64,000 nt of DNA from NCBI GenBank assembly GCA_905250075.1, contig CAJNOP010000279.1, forward strand, positions 62,001-126,000. Reading direction: 5' to 3'. The stretch is from Rotaria sp. Silwood1. Taxonomy: Eukaryota; Rotifera; Eurotatoria; Philodinida; Philodinidae. The notes below the pieces were generated by a model. The model was not told the origin of the DNA and made no database searches. It saw only the letters and a list, made by a program, of their open reading frames with translations. Within the stretch, counting starts at the first letter, position 1; each line of letters opens with the position of its first letter. Of this stretch, positions 32,402-44,863 are shown piece by piece. A program made the position numbers and the translations under genes.

Positions 32402-35128
32402 TGTGTGAAATAAAATCAAACTAGAAGATCCTTCAACGGATATAAGTAAAAGAGTGAATGAAATCAGTAAAAATGTTGAGAAATAATATGTGAAAAATGA
32501 ACCAATAAAAAAAAAAAGAACTTTACCTTTCACAAAATTGAACTGATATTCAACGCCATCTTTTACAATGTAGAGACTCAATGATTAGCTGATATCCGGT
32601 CATAGGAATCCAAAGAATTGTGCCTCACTTCACATAGAGCGTATGAACCAATCAGATATTGATCCATACTTTATCACTATCTGTCTATTTTCTTCTTTTC
32701 TTTTCTTTTCTATCATGCCAATGTATACCACACAAATCATCATGAAACAAAAGTTTACTCATTCAATTTTTCGTTTTTTTTGTTTCATCAATTTTTGAGA
32801 ACTGTGCTCAATATTGAATTTGATAGATTGAATCATCTATACAATTATTCGTAAAATTAATTACTATTTATGTTATTCTGAAGTGCATTACTATCCTAAC
32901 GATGACTTTTATTATATTTTATGCAACTAACGACATTGACATAAATATAACAGCTCGACATGTTTAGAAAAATGTACAAAAGCACAAAACTCAAAACATC
33001 AAGAAATATTAAGAAACTTTCTTTCTTTTTAACATATCTAGCAAACCTGATTTTTATTATCATGAATGAGTTAAAAATTCTATTAAATAAGAAAAATTTA
33101 CCTCTAAAAACAGTATTCGTTTTTATAAATAAAGATGAAATACTTACGGATACCAATCGATAGACAGGAAAATGTAAAAACTATCTTCTTTTATGTTCGA
33201 AGCGTCATTTCCTACTAGTATTGATATAGAAAATGATTTCACAGTCTTTCATCTTATCAAATCTTTTTTATTTTTATGTAAGTTACTATTCTAATACGTA
33301 TTTTTGAAATAATTAGCTTGTCTTAATGAGCATGCCAATTAATGATAATTGCCATGTGTTTGTTGGTCACGAAAAAGTATGAAAGGTGGACATACAATAA
33401 TTTGATGCTACTAAGGGCAGTATCTTTTCTCTCATGTATCTTCTCAATCATGTGGCTAGTATAGAAACTATTCACTTATTCTTCTCTGAATATGTCACTC
33501 CTTTTGATCTTGTAATTCTCTGATCTTCTCGGCTTTGTATTCTATCTTTGAACAAACTATCGATACCAAAAAGAAGTTAGAAAAAGTTATGAAGATGTGA
33601 ACGTACGATGTTGTTTCGTTTACACTTACTCCTCAAATTTTCAAAAAATGAACAGCTATCTCTCTTAGTTTCTCATTCCTTATTCATACATTTATGTCAT
33701 CCCTTTTGTCTCTTATTATTTCCGTAAATTTATTCAAATTTGGTAATGATACATTAACTGTCGTAGTCATTACTGCTTTCCTTATTTCTTTGTTACAAAC
33801 AAATTGTCGAAAAATCGTTCATTAGCAACAAAAATTGTAATTCTACGTAATTATAAACGAATCAAAACTAAAACAAATCATATAAAGTTAATATTAAATT
33901 CATTCTACTTGATCAGTATCTATAGTTTCTTTAAACATCGAAAAGCAGATAAAATCAAACGTGTAATGACATTAAAGAGAAGAAGGAAAGAAGAAAATTA
34001 CAAAATAGTTGTATATCAGAAAGTCAATTAAGAAAGATACATGAAACACAAGATATTGTCCCTATCTTCAACTCAATTAATAGGTAAAAATATGTTGTAA
34101 TCGCTGACATCGTCTAATTATGAACTGTTCATTAAAAAAAGTAATGTTTCATTTTATCAATGAATCAAATGATGAACCAATCAGAGATGTCCATGGCGGA
34201 GCTGCGCGACGCGACCGCCACGGCGGCAGCGGCAATTTATCTACTTTGGCTGTCGCGGCGCGGCAGCGGTGAAAATTTTCGAAAAATTTCTCCAATTTTT
34301 TTCGAATAAATTTTAAGGCTTGAAATTATAATTCTATCGTGATTCAGATTAGTTAGAACGTTTTTCTCGATCAACAGACTTTAAGGCTATTCCATCGACT
34401 AACAGAAAGAGAAATATTAATATTGTGTAAATAAATGATGATGCTATTTGAAAACATGTTAATAGCAATTATAGAATATGTATGCTGCTCTGTTTTAATT
34501 GACGTGCGTTTTTATCATTGTCAATCTCGTTTCATAGGCACAATAAAAACAGTATATGTTAAAAAAGTCTATATGCGTTTTTTTAATAATGATCGATGCA
34601 AAAGTCTTTGCCCAAATATAAAATCCTGTTAGATCATATTACCAACTTCTGAATCAATCAATTTTCCTTGTTAGAAAGAACAAAGTCTGAACTACAAATT
34701 TTTTATCAGACATATTTTTCCAGAACGAATCTGAGACGGTGGAAAAGCCAAAAAGCAAACACCTCTAAAAAAGTTCTTGCAACTTCATCATCGAGCAACA
34801 TCATTTTCTATTTTCTGTTAGTTTCTTTTTATATTAGAAGCGGAGTGAGAAAATATGTTCAATGATGTTTTTGTAGTAAAAATAGTGCTCTTTCTAATGA
34901 TGTATTGGAAGTTAAATCTATTCCTAGTTTTTGTATCAATAAATAGCTTTTTCTGGAAGAGATTGAGCCATTTAGTCGTTCTCACTACTTGATCGTTTTA
35001 CAGCGATAAAAAATATTTTTTAAATATATTTCTTTCTGCTAAAATTCTACGATTAGATATATTTCGACAAAATAACGCGAAAAGAATTTAGTTCATGCAT
35101 GATTTCTGGAGATGATGGCTGATATTTT
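32402..35128. other. gene-poor stretch before the telomere-like array
   Basis: Only short AT-biased ORFs on either strand, none with a recognisable domain or plausible splicing. It contains the GC-rich island listed at 34186-34275. Confidence 0.5.
34186..34275. other. isolated GC-rich island
   Basis: About 85 bases of very high GC (CGGAGCTGCGCGACGCGACC, CGCCACGGCGGCAGCGGC) in a region otherwise near 25-30 percent GC. It includes GCGGCAGCGG-type repeats on both sides of an AT-rich centre (GGCGGCAGCGGC ... GGCGCGGCAGCGG). It starts an open frame of 45 codons from an ATG at 34188, which I do not call a gene. Most likely a transposon remnant. Confidence 0.5.
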
Positions 35129-35936
35129 TGGGGGTGTGGGTGTGGGTGGGTGTGGGTGTGTGGGTGTGGGTGGGGGTGTGGGTGGATGTGGGGTGTGGAT
35201 GTGAGGGTGTGGGTGCGTGTGGGTGTGGGTGTGGGTGGTGGCTGTGGGTATGGGTGTGTGGGTGGGGTGTGGGGTGTGGGTGTCGTTGTGAGTGTGGGTG
35301 TAGGCGTGGGTCTGCATGAAGACAAGACCGACACCCACGCCAACAGCCACACCCACGCCTACACCCACGCCTACACCCACACCCACATCCACACCCACAC
35401 CCACCCCACCTACACCCACACCCACACCCACCCACACCCACACCCACCCACACCCACACCCACCCACACCCACACCCCACACCTACACCCTTCATAGGAC
35501 TCTTTTCTATCAGCTTCATAGGGTGTGGGTGTGGGTGTGGGTGGGTGGTGTGGGTGTGGGTGGGTGGTGTGGGTGTGGGTTGGGTGTGGGTGGGTGGGGT
35601 GTGGGGTTGGGTGGGTGTGGGTGTGAGTGTGGGTGTGGGTGGGTGTGGGGTGTGGGTGTGGGCGGGTGTGGGTGGGGTGTGGGTGTGGGTGTAGGCGTGG
35701 GTGTGGCTGTTGGCGTGGGTGTGGCTGTTGGCGTGGGTGTCGGTCTTGTCTTCATGCAGACCCACACGCACACCCACGCCTACACCCACACTCACAACGA
35801 CACCCACACCCCATACCCCACCAACACACCCATACCCACAGCCACCACCCACACCCTCACACCCACACCCCACACCCCCACACGCACCCACACCCTCACA
35901 CCCACACCCCACACCCACCCACACCCACACCCTCAT
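35129..35936. repeat. palindromic interstitial telomeric (TGTGGG)n array
   Basis: Four alternating blocks: G-rich TGTGGG 35129-35310, C-rich CCCACA about 35335-35490, G-rich 35519-35735, C-rich 35761-35936. A 23-base spacer at 35311-35333 recurs as its exact reverse complement at 35738-35760, so the whole array is one large inverted repeat centred near 35505. The centre holds CTTCATAGG twice. TGTGGG is the telomere hexamer reported for bdelloid rotifers. Units vary (TGGG, GTAGGCGTGGG, GTTGGCGTGGG). Long open frames here encode only Gly-Val or His-Thr-Pro runs and are not genes. Confidence 0.92.
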
Positions 35937-35939
35937 AAT

Positions 35940-37236
35940 AACATCAAAGATCGTTCTTTATAAGGTTGTACAGATGCTATTTTTTGGGTTCATTGACATT
36001 GGCTAACGTCATCATGTTGTAAATCGATTTCTTGTAAGATTAAATTCATACGAAGTGATCGTAACATAATCTTGTTATATGAATGATTTAGTCAATATTG
36101 ATGAGTTCCTTTTTCGTGCTGTGCACCATTTTGATTTCATAAAATTTATGTGATAATCAGTTGCTTGATTGAAAAGAACCAGTGAGATATGTGAGATTTA
36201 TAATCATGTTAATACATGAAAACTACAAGTGTACCAATTTCTCCATTAATGTAAAGTGCCTTTTTGTTTTCAACTATAGCATTGCTCAGTTGAGCATTAC
36301 CATCATATAACAGGAGAAGGAACATACAAAAAAGGAAAACATCGTGAACATATGAAGCAATCATGTGCATACAAACAGTGAAGAAACAAGAAAAACAAAA
36401 TAAATAATCTTACGTCATATCAGCAAAATAAATACATCAGTGAAACATACAAATATTTATAAGTACATAAATAGTGAAAAAAGAAAAAGAAACATAATTT
36501 CTTGAATAAATGAAAATTTTGCATTAGAGAGAACTAAATAGTTGATTTGTGGTGAAAAAAATTCTCTCAGCTAGTTAATAGATGAAAAGCTACACAAATT
36601 TTGTCCCGTAAATTCTTTTACATCATTATCTACTCGTGAAAAAATGGAAATAGTTATTCGTAACTGTGAAAATTTTCTAAAATCATCTATTATGAAAAGA
36701 AAAACTACTAGCTATTCTATTATAAAGTTCATTATATTAATTAAAATTCTCAAATGGGAATTTGTAGTGTAAAATACGTCATTTAATAAAACATGGAACG
36801 AAGAGTCAATATTAACTCTTTCGCGACGATATAAATATTACTTTTTCATAATTTGTGAAAGATTCTATTTCTTTATTTATGATAGCTATAATACTTCAGA
36901 ACGACATTTATCAACATTTCTCCTATGAATATTCTTTTATCAGTGGTCGAAAAGCTAATCTTTTTGGTCAAAGTGTGATAGAGATATTCAATTTTTTCTG
37001 TGATAAACAACCTTTTAGGCTATTCTTTACAGTGAATCACCGGTGGCTCACGTCGTTTCGAGTAGGTAGAATAAGTAAGACAAAATGAGCGCATACTTAT
37101 AGAATAATTTTTTTGACAAAAAAAAACACAGAAATGAGAGACACTGAAAAGGTTGATTATTTTTTATGACTACACTAATTAAAGAACCTCTACCAAGAAT
37201 GTTATTGGATAATTGCTTGATAAAGTTTGAATTCTT
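35940..37236. other. no gene seen between telomere-like array and foldback end
   Basis: AT-rich, with short chance ORFs only. No RNA gene or bounded repeat was recognised. Confidence 0.5.
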
Positions 37237-37387
37237 ACGAGGGAACGTTCCCAAGTGATTAAAAGCTTTTCAGCTCATATGTTGCCCATTAGGTAGGGAA
37301 CCACTAGATTAGAGAAACCTCCAAAGGATTCGTGCCCATATTGAGATTTGACAGAGATATCGAATTTTTAGTGGATTTTTCCTGCTG
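37237..37387. mobile_element. one end of a foldback element, cut by the gap
   Basis: The sequence ACGAGGGAACGTTCCC followed by TTAAAAGCTTTTCAGCTCATAT matches the ends of the element at 55192-55803 (CTAACGAGGGAACCCC and TTAAAAGCTTTTGGGCTCATAT). It runs into the 100-N gap, so its other end is not visible. Confidence 0.6.
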
Positions 37388-37487
37388 NNNNNNNNNNNNN
37401 NNNNNNNNNNNNNNNNNNNNNNNNNNNNNNNNNNNNNNNNNNNNNNNNNNNNNNNNNNNNNNNNNNNNNNNNNNNNNNNNNNNNNNN
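37388..37487. other. assembly gap, 100 N
   Basis: Placeholder gap between a foldback-element end and the first visible exon of the plus-strand F-box pseudogene. It probably hides the rest of the element and possibly the F-box exon. Confidence 0.99.
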
Positions 37488-40400
37488 TAATCTTATTCGT
37501 TTTAATTTTCTTTATGCAAGATGTTGATGATTTGGTCAACGGTTGTGCATGGCAACAAATGTTAGAAATGCATGTTCCATTTTTATGCAAATTTGATTTT
37601 CAAATGTTAATTATGAAAAGATATCCAAAATTAGATTTAGACATGGTCGAAAATTCATCTGAATATTTTATTCGAAAATATTCTATTTGGCACATGATTA
37701 TTGATCGATGGACATCTGATGTCAAAATTCCACGTAAGTAAAATTTGTTTAAATCATAAAAAAAACAATATAAACTAACTAATGCTTACTCAGAGTTATT
37801 TTGAGACTATAATAAATAGTACCTATCGTTTCGATTGATTTTAATGAAGTGTATCTGTAAATTAAGACTATCCCATGTGTTTCGCTTTTTCGGGCGTGAC
37901 AATCAACATCTTTTTGACTTTTAGTATTTCATAAATAGACATACATTGAATGGCCCTCTATCGATCTGTAGCAAAAATATTCTTTTGACAAAGTTTCAAC
38001 ATCAATAGAAACGATTTTGGAGACCCGCTATCTCGGAAAACTCGACGTCAAATAGAAACTCAAACTGGAAATGAGCTTCAGTCGATCTGGTGTTTTTCTC
38101 TTATTTCAGAGAATGTACAACAAGAAAAAGTACTCTGAAGGGAAAAAAACCCTTTTTCAGGATGAGGTTGTAGTGGAGAGGCTATGGTATGATTGTCGAG
38201 TCAGTAGCATTACGCATTCAGTAGATATTTACTATCTAAGGGCTTAAAACAGCCTCTTTGATAATCCAAAATTTTCCGCCAGTCTTTGTCTTAAACAAGT
38301 ATTTTCTTTCTTGTTCGACAGAAGACACTTTGTCTGGGGATCTTGACAAAGTCCTTTTTTAATTGTTACTTATGCGGAAGAAATACCTCACAAGTTCAAC
38401 TTCCACAAAAACGTCTATAAAACTGGGAGTCTCTTTATAGAAGTGCTTTCAAATATGATAAAAATACTATATAGTTCAATCCAAAAAATAGGCTCTGCAA
38501 CTAACCACATCCTTTCAAATAAATAAATACTAATTAGCTAGAATGAAGTTAAAAACATGTTTTGAACGTTGGAACTGCAATATTTGAATTCGTTGGAGAA
38601 AATGGCTGATATTTTTTACGGCAAACGAGGAAAGAAGGATTCAAGATTTGTCAACAATAGTGGATCTACCAACAAGCAGTTTGACTATGAAATTCTCCTC
38701 CCTCACACTTCATAGCCATCTATTTACCTTAAAATAGTTTTCTCTCACAAAAATCGCCTTTGGTAGGACGAGGAAGAGGATATTCATAAAATATTAAAAG
38801 CTATGCACAGGTAACAAACTAATTTGATTATGAAGGCTCAATATTTAGCCAATGAGATCATATGCTTATTCCAAAACTAAGTCTTTGGAAACATACAGCT
38901 TTTTTTCTTTTAGAAGAATGTATCATGTTACGCACATTTGCTTATCACAACCACAAAACAAACGTATATTCATTAATTTCATTGATTGATTGTGAATCAT
39001 TTGAGTCACGATCAACAAAAACAACAACAAATGATCATTATCTTTATTATTAAGATACAGAATATTTAATATTAAACATAACAAAGATAACACCAAGAAT
39101 TACTTGTTCTTTTCCTTTACGTTAACATATCAATTCTCTCATTATATATATGCCAATAATATGTTCATCATCGTCGAACAATTCATTGAATATTGGTAAG
39201 AAGAATACATATTTCTTTTAATTATATAGTTCAGTTGATGAAAATGAATTTGTCATTTTCAATTTATTTAAGCTGAATATTTTCGATTTTTATCGTATAT
39301 AGACAAATTTGATTTGATTATTCTTCATTTCATTTTTATTTATTGTCTTTTGTTAGTCAACTCTCGTCAAACAAATGAGAATGATGATTCACAACAATGT
39401 GTTACTTACCTTTCACATTTTGTGTATTCACATAATGTAACTCAAATCGAATTTCGGTCAAATGTTGATATATCTCGATGGAAAGATATTCAATGTATTC
39501 TATAGTAAGTATACTTTATATTGGTGAAAGAAATATATGATTCTCCAGTTTCAATTTAAGAGTTATTATTACTACTTCTAGTTTATTTTCTCCAATGAAT
39601 AATTTCATTTTATATCAGCTAGATAATCTTATATTCTACAGAATAATAATTACCAGGGCTTGGAATGGGCCACTTTTTGGTGGTCCGGCTCAGGCCAGAA
39701 GGATGTTTCATTTACCACGATTTTTCTCCTAATAGAATCTGGAGATCATTTCGATAATCATTAATGTTCTCGGGAGGAAATAATCAGTATTATAATGAAT
39801 TAGATTCGGCCTGATTTGTTTTCAACACATTTTTTTTCGTCGATCACATTATCACATTAATTAACGTAGTTGATATACTACAGAACACTACGTGTGGACC
39901 CGAGATACGATCAGTTTAAGCAATTACTATGGTTTATTATATTACTCGGATTGAAGTCCACATAGTTTTTCTATCATGAAACTTTTTTAGTAATTTTTAT
40001 CACTTATGACGGCATAAACTTTGATAAAAAGTAAAAAAAAAAAGAATAAACATCGAGCCGGGGCCCATTTTGAGGCCTGATAATTACTGACATTAAATAT
40101 AAATATAATGACTATATTTTTTTATTTTAGGGCTTGTCCAAAAATGATTAATCTTATAATTGGTACTCTATATTTGGCTTTATCAGAATTCATCGATAAT
40201 CAATCTCTTATTTCAATCTTCAAACAAATTAAAATGCTCAAATTAATAACAAAAAATGATTATTTTTCCTCAAATTTTGCATCAAAACTTGCTCGACGTT
40301 TTCCATCACTTACTGATATTGAACTTCAAGTGTTTTCATTCGATAATTGTGTATCTGCTATTAATATATTACTTAGTCATCTAAAAACCTGGTCTTATCT

Positions 40401-40560
40401 TAAAATTTATTATAGTCAAAGTTTCATTACTCGATCATTCGTTTTCACATAATTATATTATTGATAAATGTTGTGAAGCATTTGGTTTTAATATTATCGA
40501 TGAACATAAGGTTACAATTAGAAGGAATGGAAAATATGTAGAAATTAGATTATCATGTTT
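37488..40560 (+). pseudogene. F-box/leucine-rich-type gene, 5'-truncated inverted copy with several disabling changes
   Basis: A plus-strand paralogue of the gene at 46967-50100. Exon pieces match: 37510-37733 (VDDLVNGCAWQQMLEMHVPF), about 38083-38900, 38910-39195 (MLRTFAYH...STKTTTNDHYLYY), 39349-39504 and 40132-40560 (FPSLTDIELQVFSFDNC). Introns are also similar, so this is a genomic duplication, not a retrocopy. Disabling changes: TAA where the other copy has TCA after NDHYLYY (about 39051), TAA for CAA about 75 bases later, a TAG made across the 39504/40132 splice, and one added base near 40423 that shifts the frame and ends the ORF in TTCACATAA. The N-terminal F-box exon is missing or in the gap. 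A hAT MITE lies in the last intron. Confidence 0.8.
39654..40079. mobile_element. 426-bp hAT-like MITE with 8-bp target duplication
   Basis: Starts CAGGGCTTGGAATGGGCC and ends GGGGCCCATTTTGAGGCCTG, an imperfect terminal inverted repeat. ATAATTAC is present exactly at 39646-39653 and 40080-40087. No coding capacity. It is absent from the matching intron of the minus-strand paralogue (47394-47649), so it inserted after the duplication. Confidence 0.9.
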
Positions 40561-41388
40561 TTATATGTATACAGATTTTTTTTTGTGTAAATAAAGTTGA
40601 TATGAATATGTGTCTTTTAAGTCATTCTTATTTGAAGTGACAGAGATTATTTCTGGTTGATGTATGACTTCGAAAATTAGATGAATACTAAAGTAAAATT
40701 GATACATTGTCTAGAATGCTTCAAAAATACAATGTTCAAAAATAATTGATATATTCAATCATTTCATTTAGTTTACTATTTGCACAAGTATTCACTGATC
40801 AAAAATCATCTCAAAACTTATATCTCTCCCATTCTGTTAGTCTACTGAATGATTTACAAAAACATACGTTCTAACTTTTTTAAACAACTAAGACATCCGA
40901 ACGGATTTATTAAAGCTCAATTCGATATATCAATGTCTCACCGTTATTTAAACACTTTTTTCATTTTGTATAGTATTGAATGCAACAAAATGCAGAATTA
41001 TCATTTCTTTCTTTTGATTCATTTATGATTCGTATGGGAGATAGCAATCGAATCAAATCGAACTTTCGTTTCTTTAATCTGATGCTTTTATAAAATATCG
41101 ACGTAGATGTCGTTACCTCAGCTTAATATATAAAGCAAAATAAAATCATAGTCTTTCTTAGAAAATCAAATTTTTCATATCAGGTACCAATGTTTTAGTT
41201 TTTAACGAAATTTTTTTATTGTAATCAACATTAGTCAATAATTGAACTTATCTGTATGGATACTTGTCTTTACATTGTCTCTTTGTGTATGACTGTGGTT
41301 ATTGTCATTCATTATTTTATTTCTACTTCACATGTTTCAATTTGAACATATGTGATAATATTATACTAATAATATCTTTTATTTTCAG
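40561..41388. other. no gene seen
   Basis: AT-rich spacer between the F-box pseudogene and the first recognisable spectraplakin exon. No supported feature. Confidence 0.5.
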
Positions 41389-41781
41389 ATGTCACCAAAC
41401 AAAAAAATTCATTCCGGATGAACAAATTCAAGTGAGTAAAATGAAATCTTGATAGATATCACCGCGGAGCGGTTTTGATTAAAATCATTCATAATTGCTT
41501 CTTTGCTTTAGAATGATGAAATTAACGTTATTGAACCAAATGATGATTTTCTAGGTGATGATGCCTCACCCGTGTTGATGGATAACGGGGAAGGGGCTGT
41601 GTCGGGTGAAGATCACCACCTAGTCGGGTTCGACTTTGTCGATGAAGATGATGCCGAAGAAGTGGTAAAAGAATTAAAATAGAGCGAATAGATGAATTAT
41701 TATTTATTTAGATATCTCCGGTAATAACAAATAGATTAATTGATGAACTTCTTCATGATACAAACGAAATTGATTTAGCTA

Positions 41782-42368
41782 CACACTAAGATAAAATGTG
41801 TCGCATGTGTCGTACTTTGCGACACAATGTACGACACATTAATATGCGACACATTTCTTCCAGCGGACGTACGACACATTCTTGTGCGACACATGCGACA
41901 CATTTTTAACACGTGGTTCGAATCCATTTTTCGGTACGAGGATTATTTTTTTTTTTGAAAATTCGAATAGTTACTATTTTTTCAGTTAATTTCAAATAGT
42001 AGCACCTATTCTTGGAGTTCGAGACGGTAGATCTTAAGATCTAGCTGCCTCGAGACCATTTGATCTCGATCAGACTACTTCGAGGCAGTCTATTCTCGAT
42101 CATCTAGCGACCTCTCGACATGTTCTCGAATAATAAATGGTCGAGAAATAATCTAGAAAAAAAAGACACGAAAATGTATAAGTCAAGTATGTCCAATAGG
42201 CTCGGTTATATGCAGCTGCACTCGCGAAACAAATCAGTGAATGAACGATTGACATATAGGCTATGACACATCTATAATGCGACACATTTTGTACGACACA
42301 TTTTTGTAATGGAGTCTGCGACACATTCTTGTACGACACATATATACGACACATTTTATTTTAGTGTG
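41782..42368. mobile_element. 587-bp TA-flanked (Tc1/mariner-type) MITE inside an exon
   Basis: Ends CACACTAAGATAAAATGTGTCG and CGACACATTTTATTTTAGTGTG are near-perfect inverted repeats, with TA on both sides (41780-41781 and 42369-42370). The interior has many GTGTCG/CGACAC units (TGCGACACA, GTACGACACA). Removing the element and one TA restores GATTTAGCTATGACTGAATT, an uninterrupted frame (EIDLAMTELSEL), which shows it landed in coding sequence. Confidence 0.9.
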
Positions 42369-43350
42369 TATGACTGAATTGTCAGAATTATCAGCCTCAG
42401 CAACAACTGATACAATATCTGCACAATCAATTAAATTAAATGAACAATTAATTCATAATGCTGCTGTAGAAAGTAAATTAGAACGACGTCAAATTGCATG
42501 TGCAAATACATTTTGGTCTCAACATAACCAACTTTCAACATTTTTAAATAATATAGAAAAGGAATTAACACAAATTCGTCCACGTTCAACATCACGTAAA
42601 CATATTGAGCATGAAAAAGATAAATATAATAAATTAGCAAATGATTTTTCTATAAATCAAATCAAATTTCAAGAAATTCTTGAACAACATAGTTAATATT
42701 TATTAACATTAATTTCAAATAATCCCGAAGCAAGTGAAGATATTCAACGTAGTTTAAATGAATTAGAACAAGAATGGAATCGTATATAAAAAATTTAAAT
42801 CAATGTAATAAGAAATTAGAACAAGCTATGCTTGAATCAACGAAATTTAATGTGAAATTAGAACATATATCACCATGGTTTCATGGTACACCATGTCAAA
42901 CAACTGCTGTAGATAAGAATGGATTTGAAAGTAAGTTATTCAAACATTTAAAGAAAATCCAGATTGTTAATATCTTTATATAGTTAGATTAAAACATGAT
43001 GATACAGATATTAAACAACATAAATAACAACAAATTGATGGAACAATACAACAAGATCAATATGACATAGAAGAAAATGAAAAAACAAATATTGTTGAAG
43101 AACAATTAAGTAATATTGATTCAAAATGTACACAATTAAATGAGAAAATACAAAAATAGTAAGTCATATTCGAGATTTCTTTATGATATATGATGGCTAA
43201 TGAATGTTGAAGTAGGCAGCGAGGGATTTGAATTCCTGCCTTCGTCCAAAAATGATGGAATAATGATCGTGATTAAATTCTTCATACAATGGATTATTTA
43301 AATTCAATCTGAATTTAAAAAGAAAAAAGAGCACTTGATTTCAAATTGAA

Positions 43351-43550
43351 ATAGGGGACTAAGGGGACTAACTAACCGGCCTAAGGGTAGAAATAATGGT
43401 GTACACAGAGACGTGCATGGGTCGCGGCTCTTCAGGGGGCGTTTCGCGCCCCCACGCCGCGACGCTGAAATAAAAGGTGTGTTAGGTGGGGAAACACGCT
43501 TCCCTACTGAATAGTCCGCTTAGTCCCCTTAGTCCTCCTAGCCCACCCTC
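43351..43550. mobile_element. GC-rich MITE replacing the expected EF-hand position
   Basis: The left end AGGGGACTAAGGGGACTAAC and the right end TTAGTCCCCTTAGTCCTCCT are inverted repeats. A third copy of the end motif (CTTAGTCCCCTTAGT) lies at about 43687. The interior carries nested hairpins (GTCGCGG...CCGCGAC and GGGGGCG...CGCCCCC). No clear target duplication. Confidence 0.6.
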
Positions 43551-44863
43551 AAAAAAGGTACTATAGATATACCATATGTCGACTGAATTCTATATATGTT
43601 ATGTATGTATCTATAGTAGCCTTTCTTATAAGGAACAGGAGACAAGATACCAAAGAATTCTTCCATTCTGAATTTAAAGAATTTCTTAGTCCCCTTAGTT
43701 TCTCTGCCTTGGTAAAAATGGGCTGTTATTTTTTTTTCAAAATTTAATTTGAATTAAAAAAACCCATAGACTCGGTTCGAGTTGGTGGAGGTTGGACAGC
43801 ACTTGATGAATTTCTTGTTCGACATGATCCATGTCGAGGTATGATTTATTTTTACTTTCTTCTGATTTTTCTCTCATATATGGAGCACTACAAAAGTTTT
43901 CATAATTCTCAAAGACCGTTATTTTGTGAAATATGATTCAAACTGTCATAAAGGGTAGATGATAGATTACTCGTTCCAGTGTGGGGCCGAGAGGTCGACG
44001 TCCCTCCTGGAGTTCGTCTAAGAATCAGTTTTTGATTATGATTGAAATAACAGTTGAATGTCAACCTGTGCAATACTAAAATTGAGAATTGTACGATCTA
44101 GACTTGTTTAGTTTCTAAACGAACATGATTTTCGTTAAGTCAGTTTTATGAGAATCGAAAATTATACGAAAAACTTTTGTAGTGCCCTATGTACTAACAA
44201 AAATACTATTATATACAGGAATGCATGCCTACAGTCGATTTCTGACGACTGTTGCTGTAGGTACCTTTGTCCTTCTTTGTATTTTCTTTACTTTTTTAAA
44301 TCTAAATGTGCTTTATGTTGTTGTGCTTCTTTGTATATAATCACATGTTGCAGGACGTTTATATTATGTACCAGAATAACAATCAGGTGATAGTAGATTT
44401 TTAGCACTGAGTGTTGTGATGTTTTATTTTTGTTTGCAATGTGTTTATTTTTATATTGATATAATAACTAACTTATCTTATTTATTCATTGTTTTAGCTA
44501 AAGGTCGTATTAATTATGAATTACAACCCGAAAGTTATGCTTTATGTGATGGTGTTGCTCAAACAGTGACATTATTTAAGCCAAGACTTGTTACTGTTCA
44601 TCGACCAACAAGTCTTTATCATCAACAACAATTAGCAGCATCCAAAAAATCACCAGTTACAACACTGAATCGAGTAATATTTGATATTTTGTTTTTCTAT
44701 TTCTTCATCGATTGTGATTTTTAAGGGATCGATAGATAAATCTCGACGAACATCATCAATTACTTCTTCAACACAACAACATCGACCAAGCAAAATTCCA
44801 TTGCCAATATCTCGACTTAAAAAGGCAACAAATGGTGGAACAATACCAACGAAAAAATCCTAA

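Larger units (their letters stand above)
41389..44863 (+). pseudogene. broken 3' end of a spectraplakin (dystonin/MACF1/short stop type) gene
   Basis: Exon pieces: 41389-41431, 41512-41661 (acidic, DDFLGDDASPV), 41712-41781 plus 42371-42985 (helical spectrin-repeat-like, e.g. QHNQLSTFLNNIEKEL, SLNELEQEWNRI), about 42985-43158, 43770-43842 ([19 protein letters not shown], the Gas2-related microtubule-binding GAR domain), 44497-44673 (AKGRINYELQ...DGVAQTV, rest of GAR) and 44726-44863. The tail is basic, Ser/Thr-rich and contains PSKIPLP, an SxIP-type EB1-binding motif, as in spectraplakins. The helical part is interrupted by a 587-bp MITE and by stops at 42694, 42787, about 43033 and 43157 that read as Gln-to-stop changes. 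The EF-hand pair expected before GAR is missing. The GAR and tail exons themselves are intact. Live copies probably exist elsewhere in the genome. Confidence 0.8.

Noticed and set aside
35129-35936. CRISPR-like array
   Set aside because: The repeats are 6-base tandem telomere units without regular spacers, in a eukaryotic sequence.
35053-36006. Several long ORFs on both strands (up to 282 codons)
   Set aside because: They encode only Gly-Val/Cys or His-Thr-Pro repeats dictated by the TGTGGG hexamer; opposite-strand frames are equally open.
41915-41945. GGTTCGAATCC as a tRNA T-arm
   Set aside because: No acceptor stem, D-arm or anticodon arm could be placed around it, and it lies inside the TA-flanked MITE.
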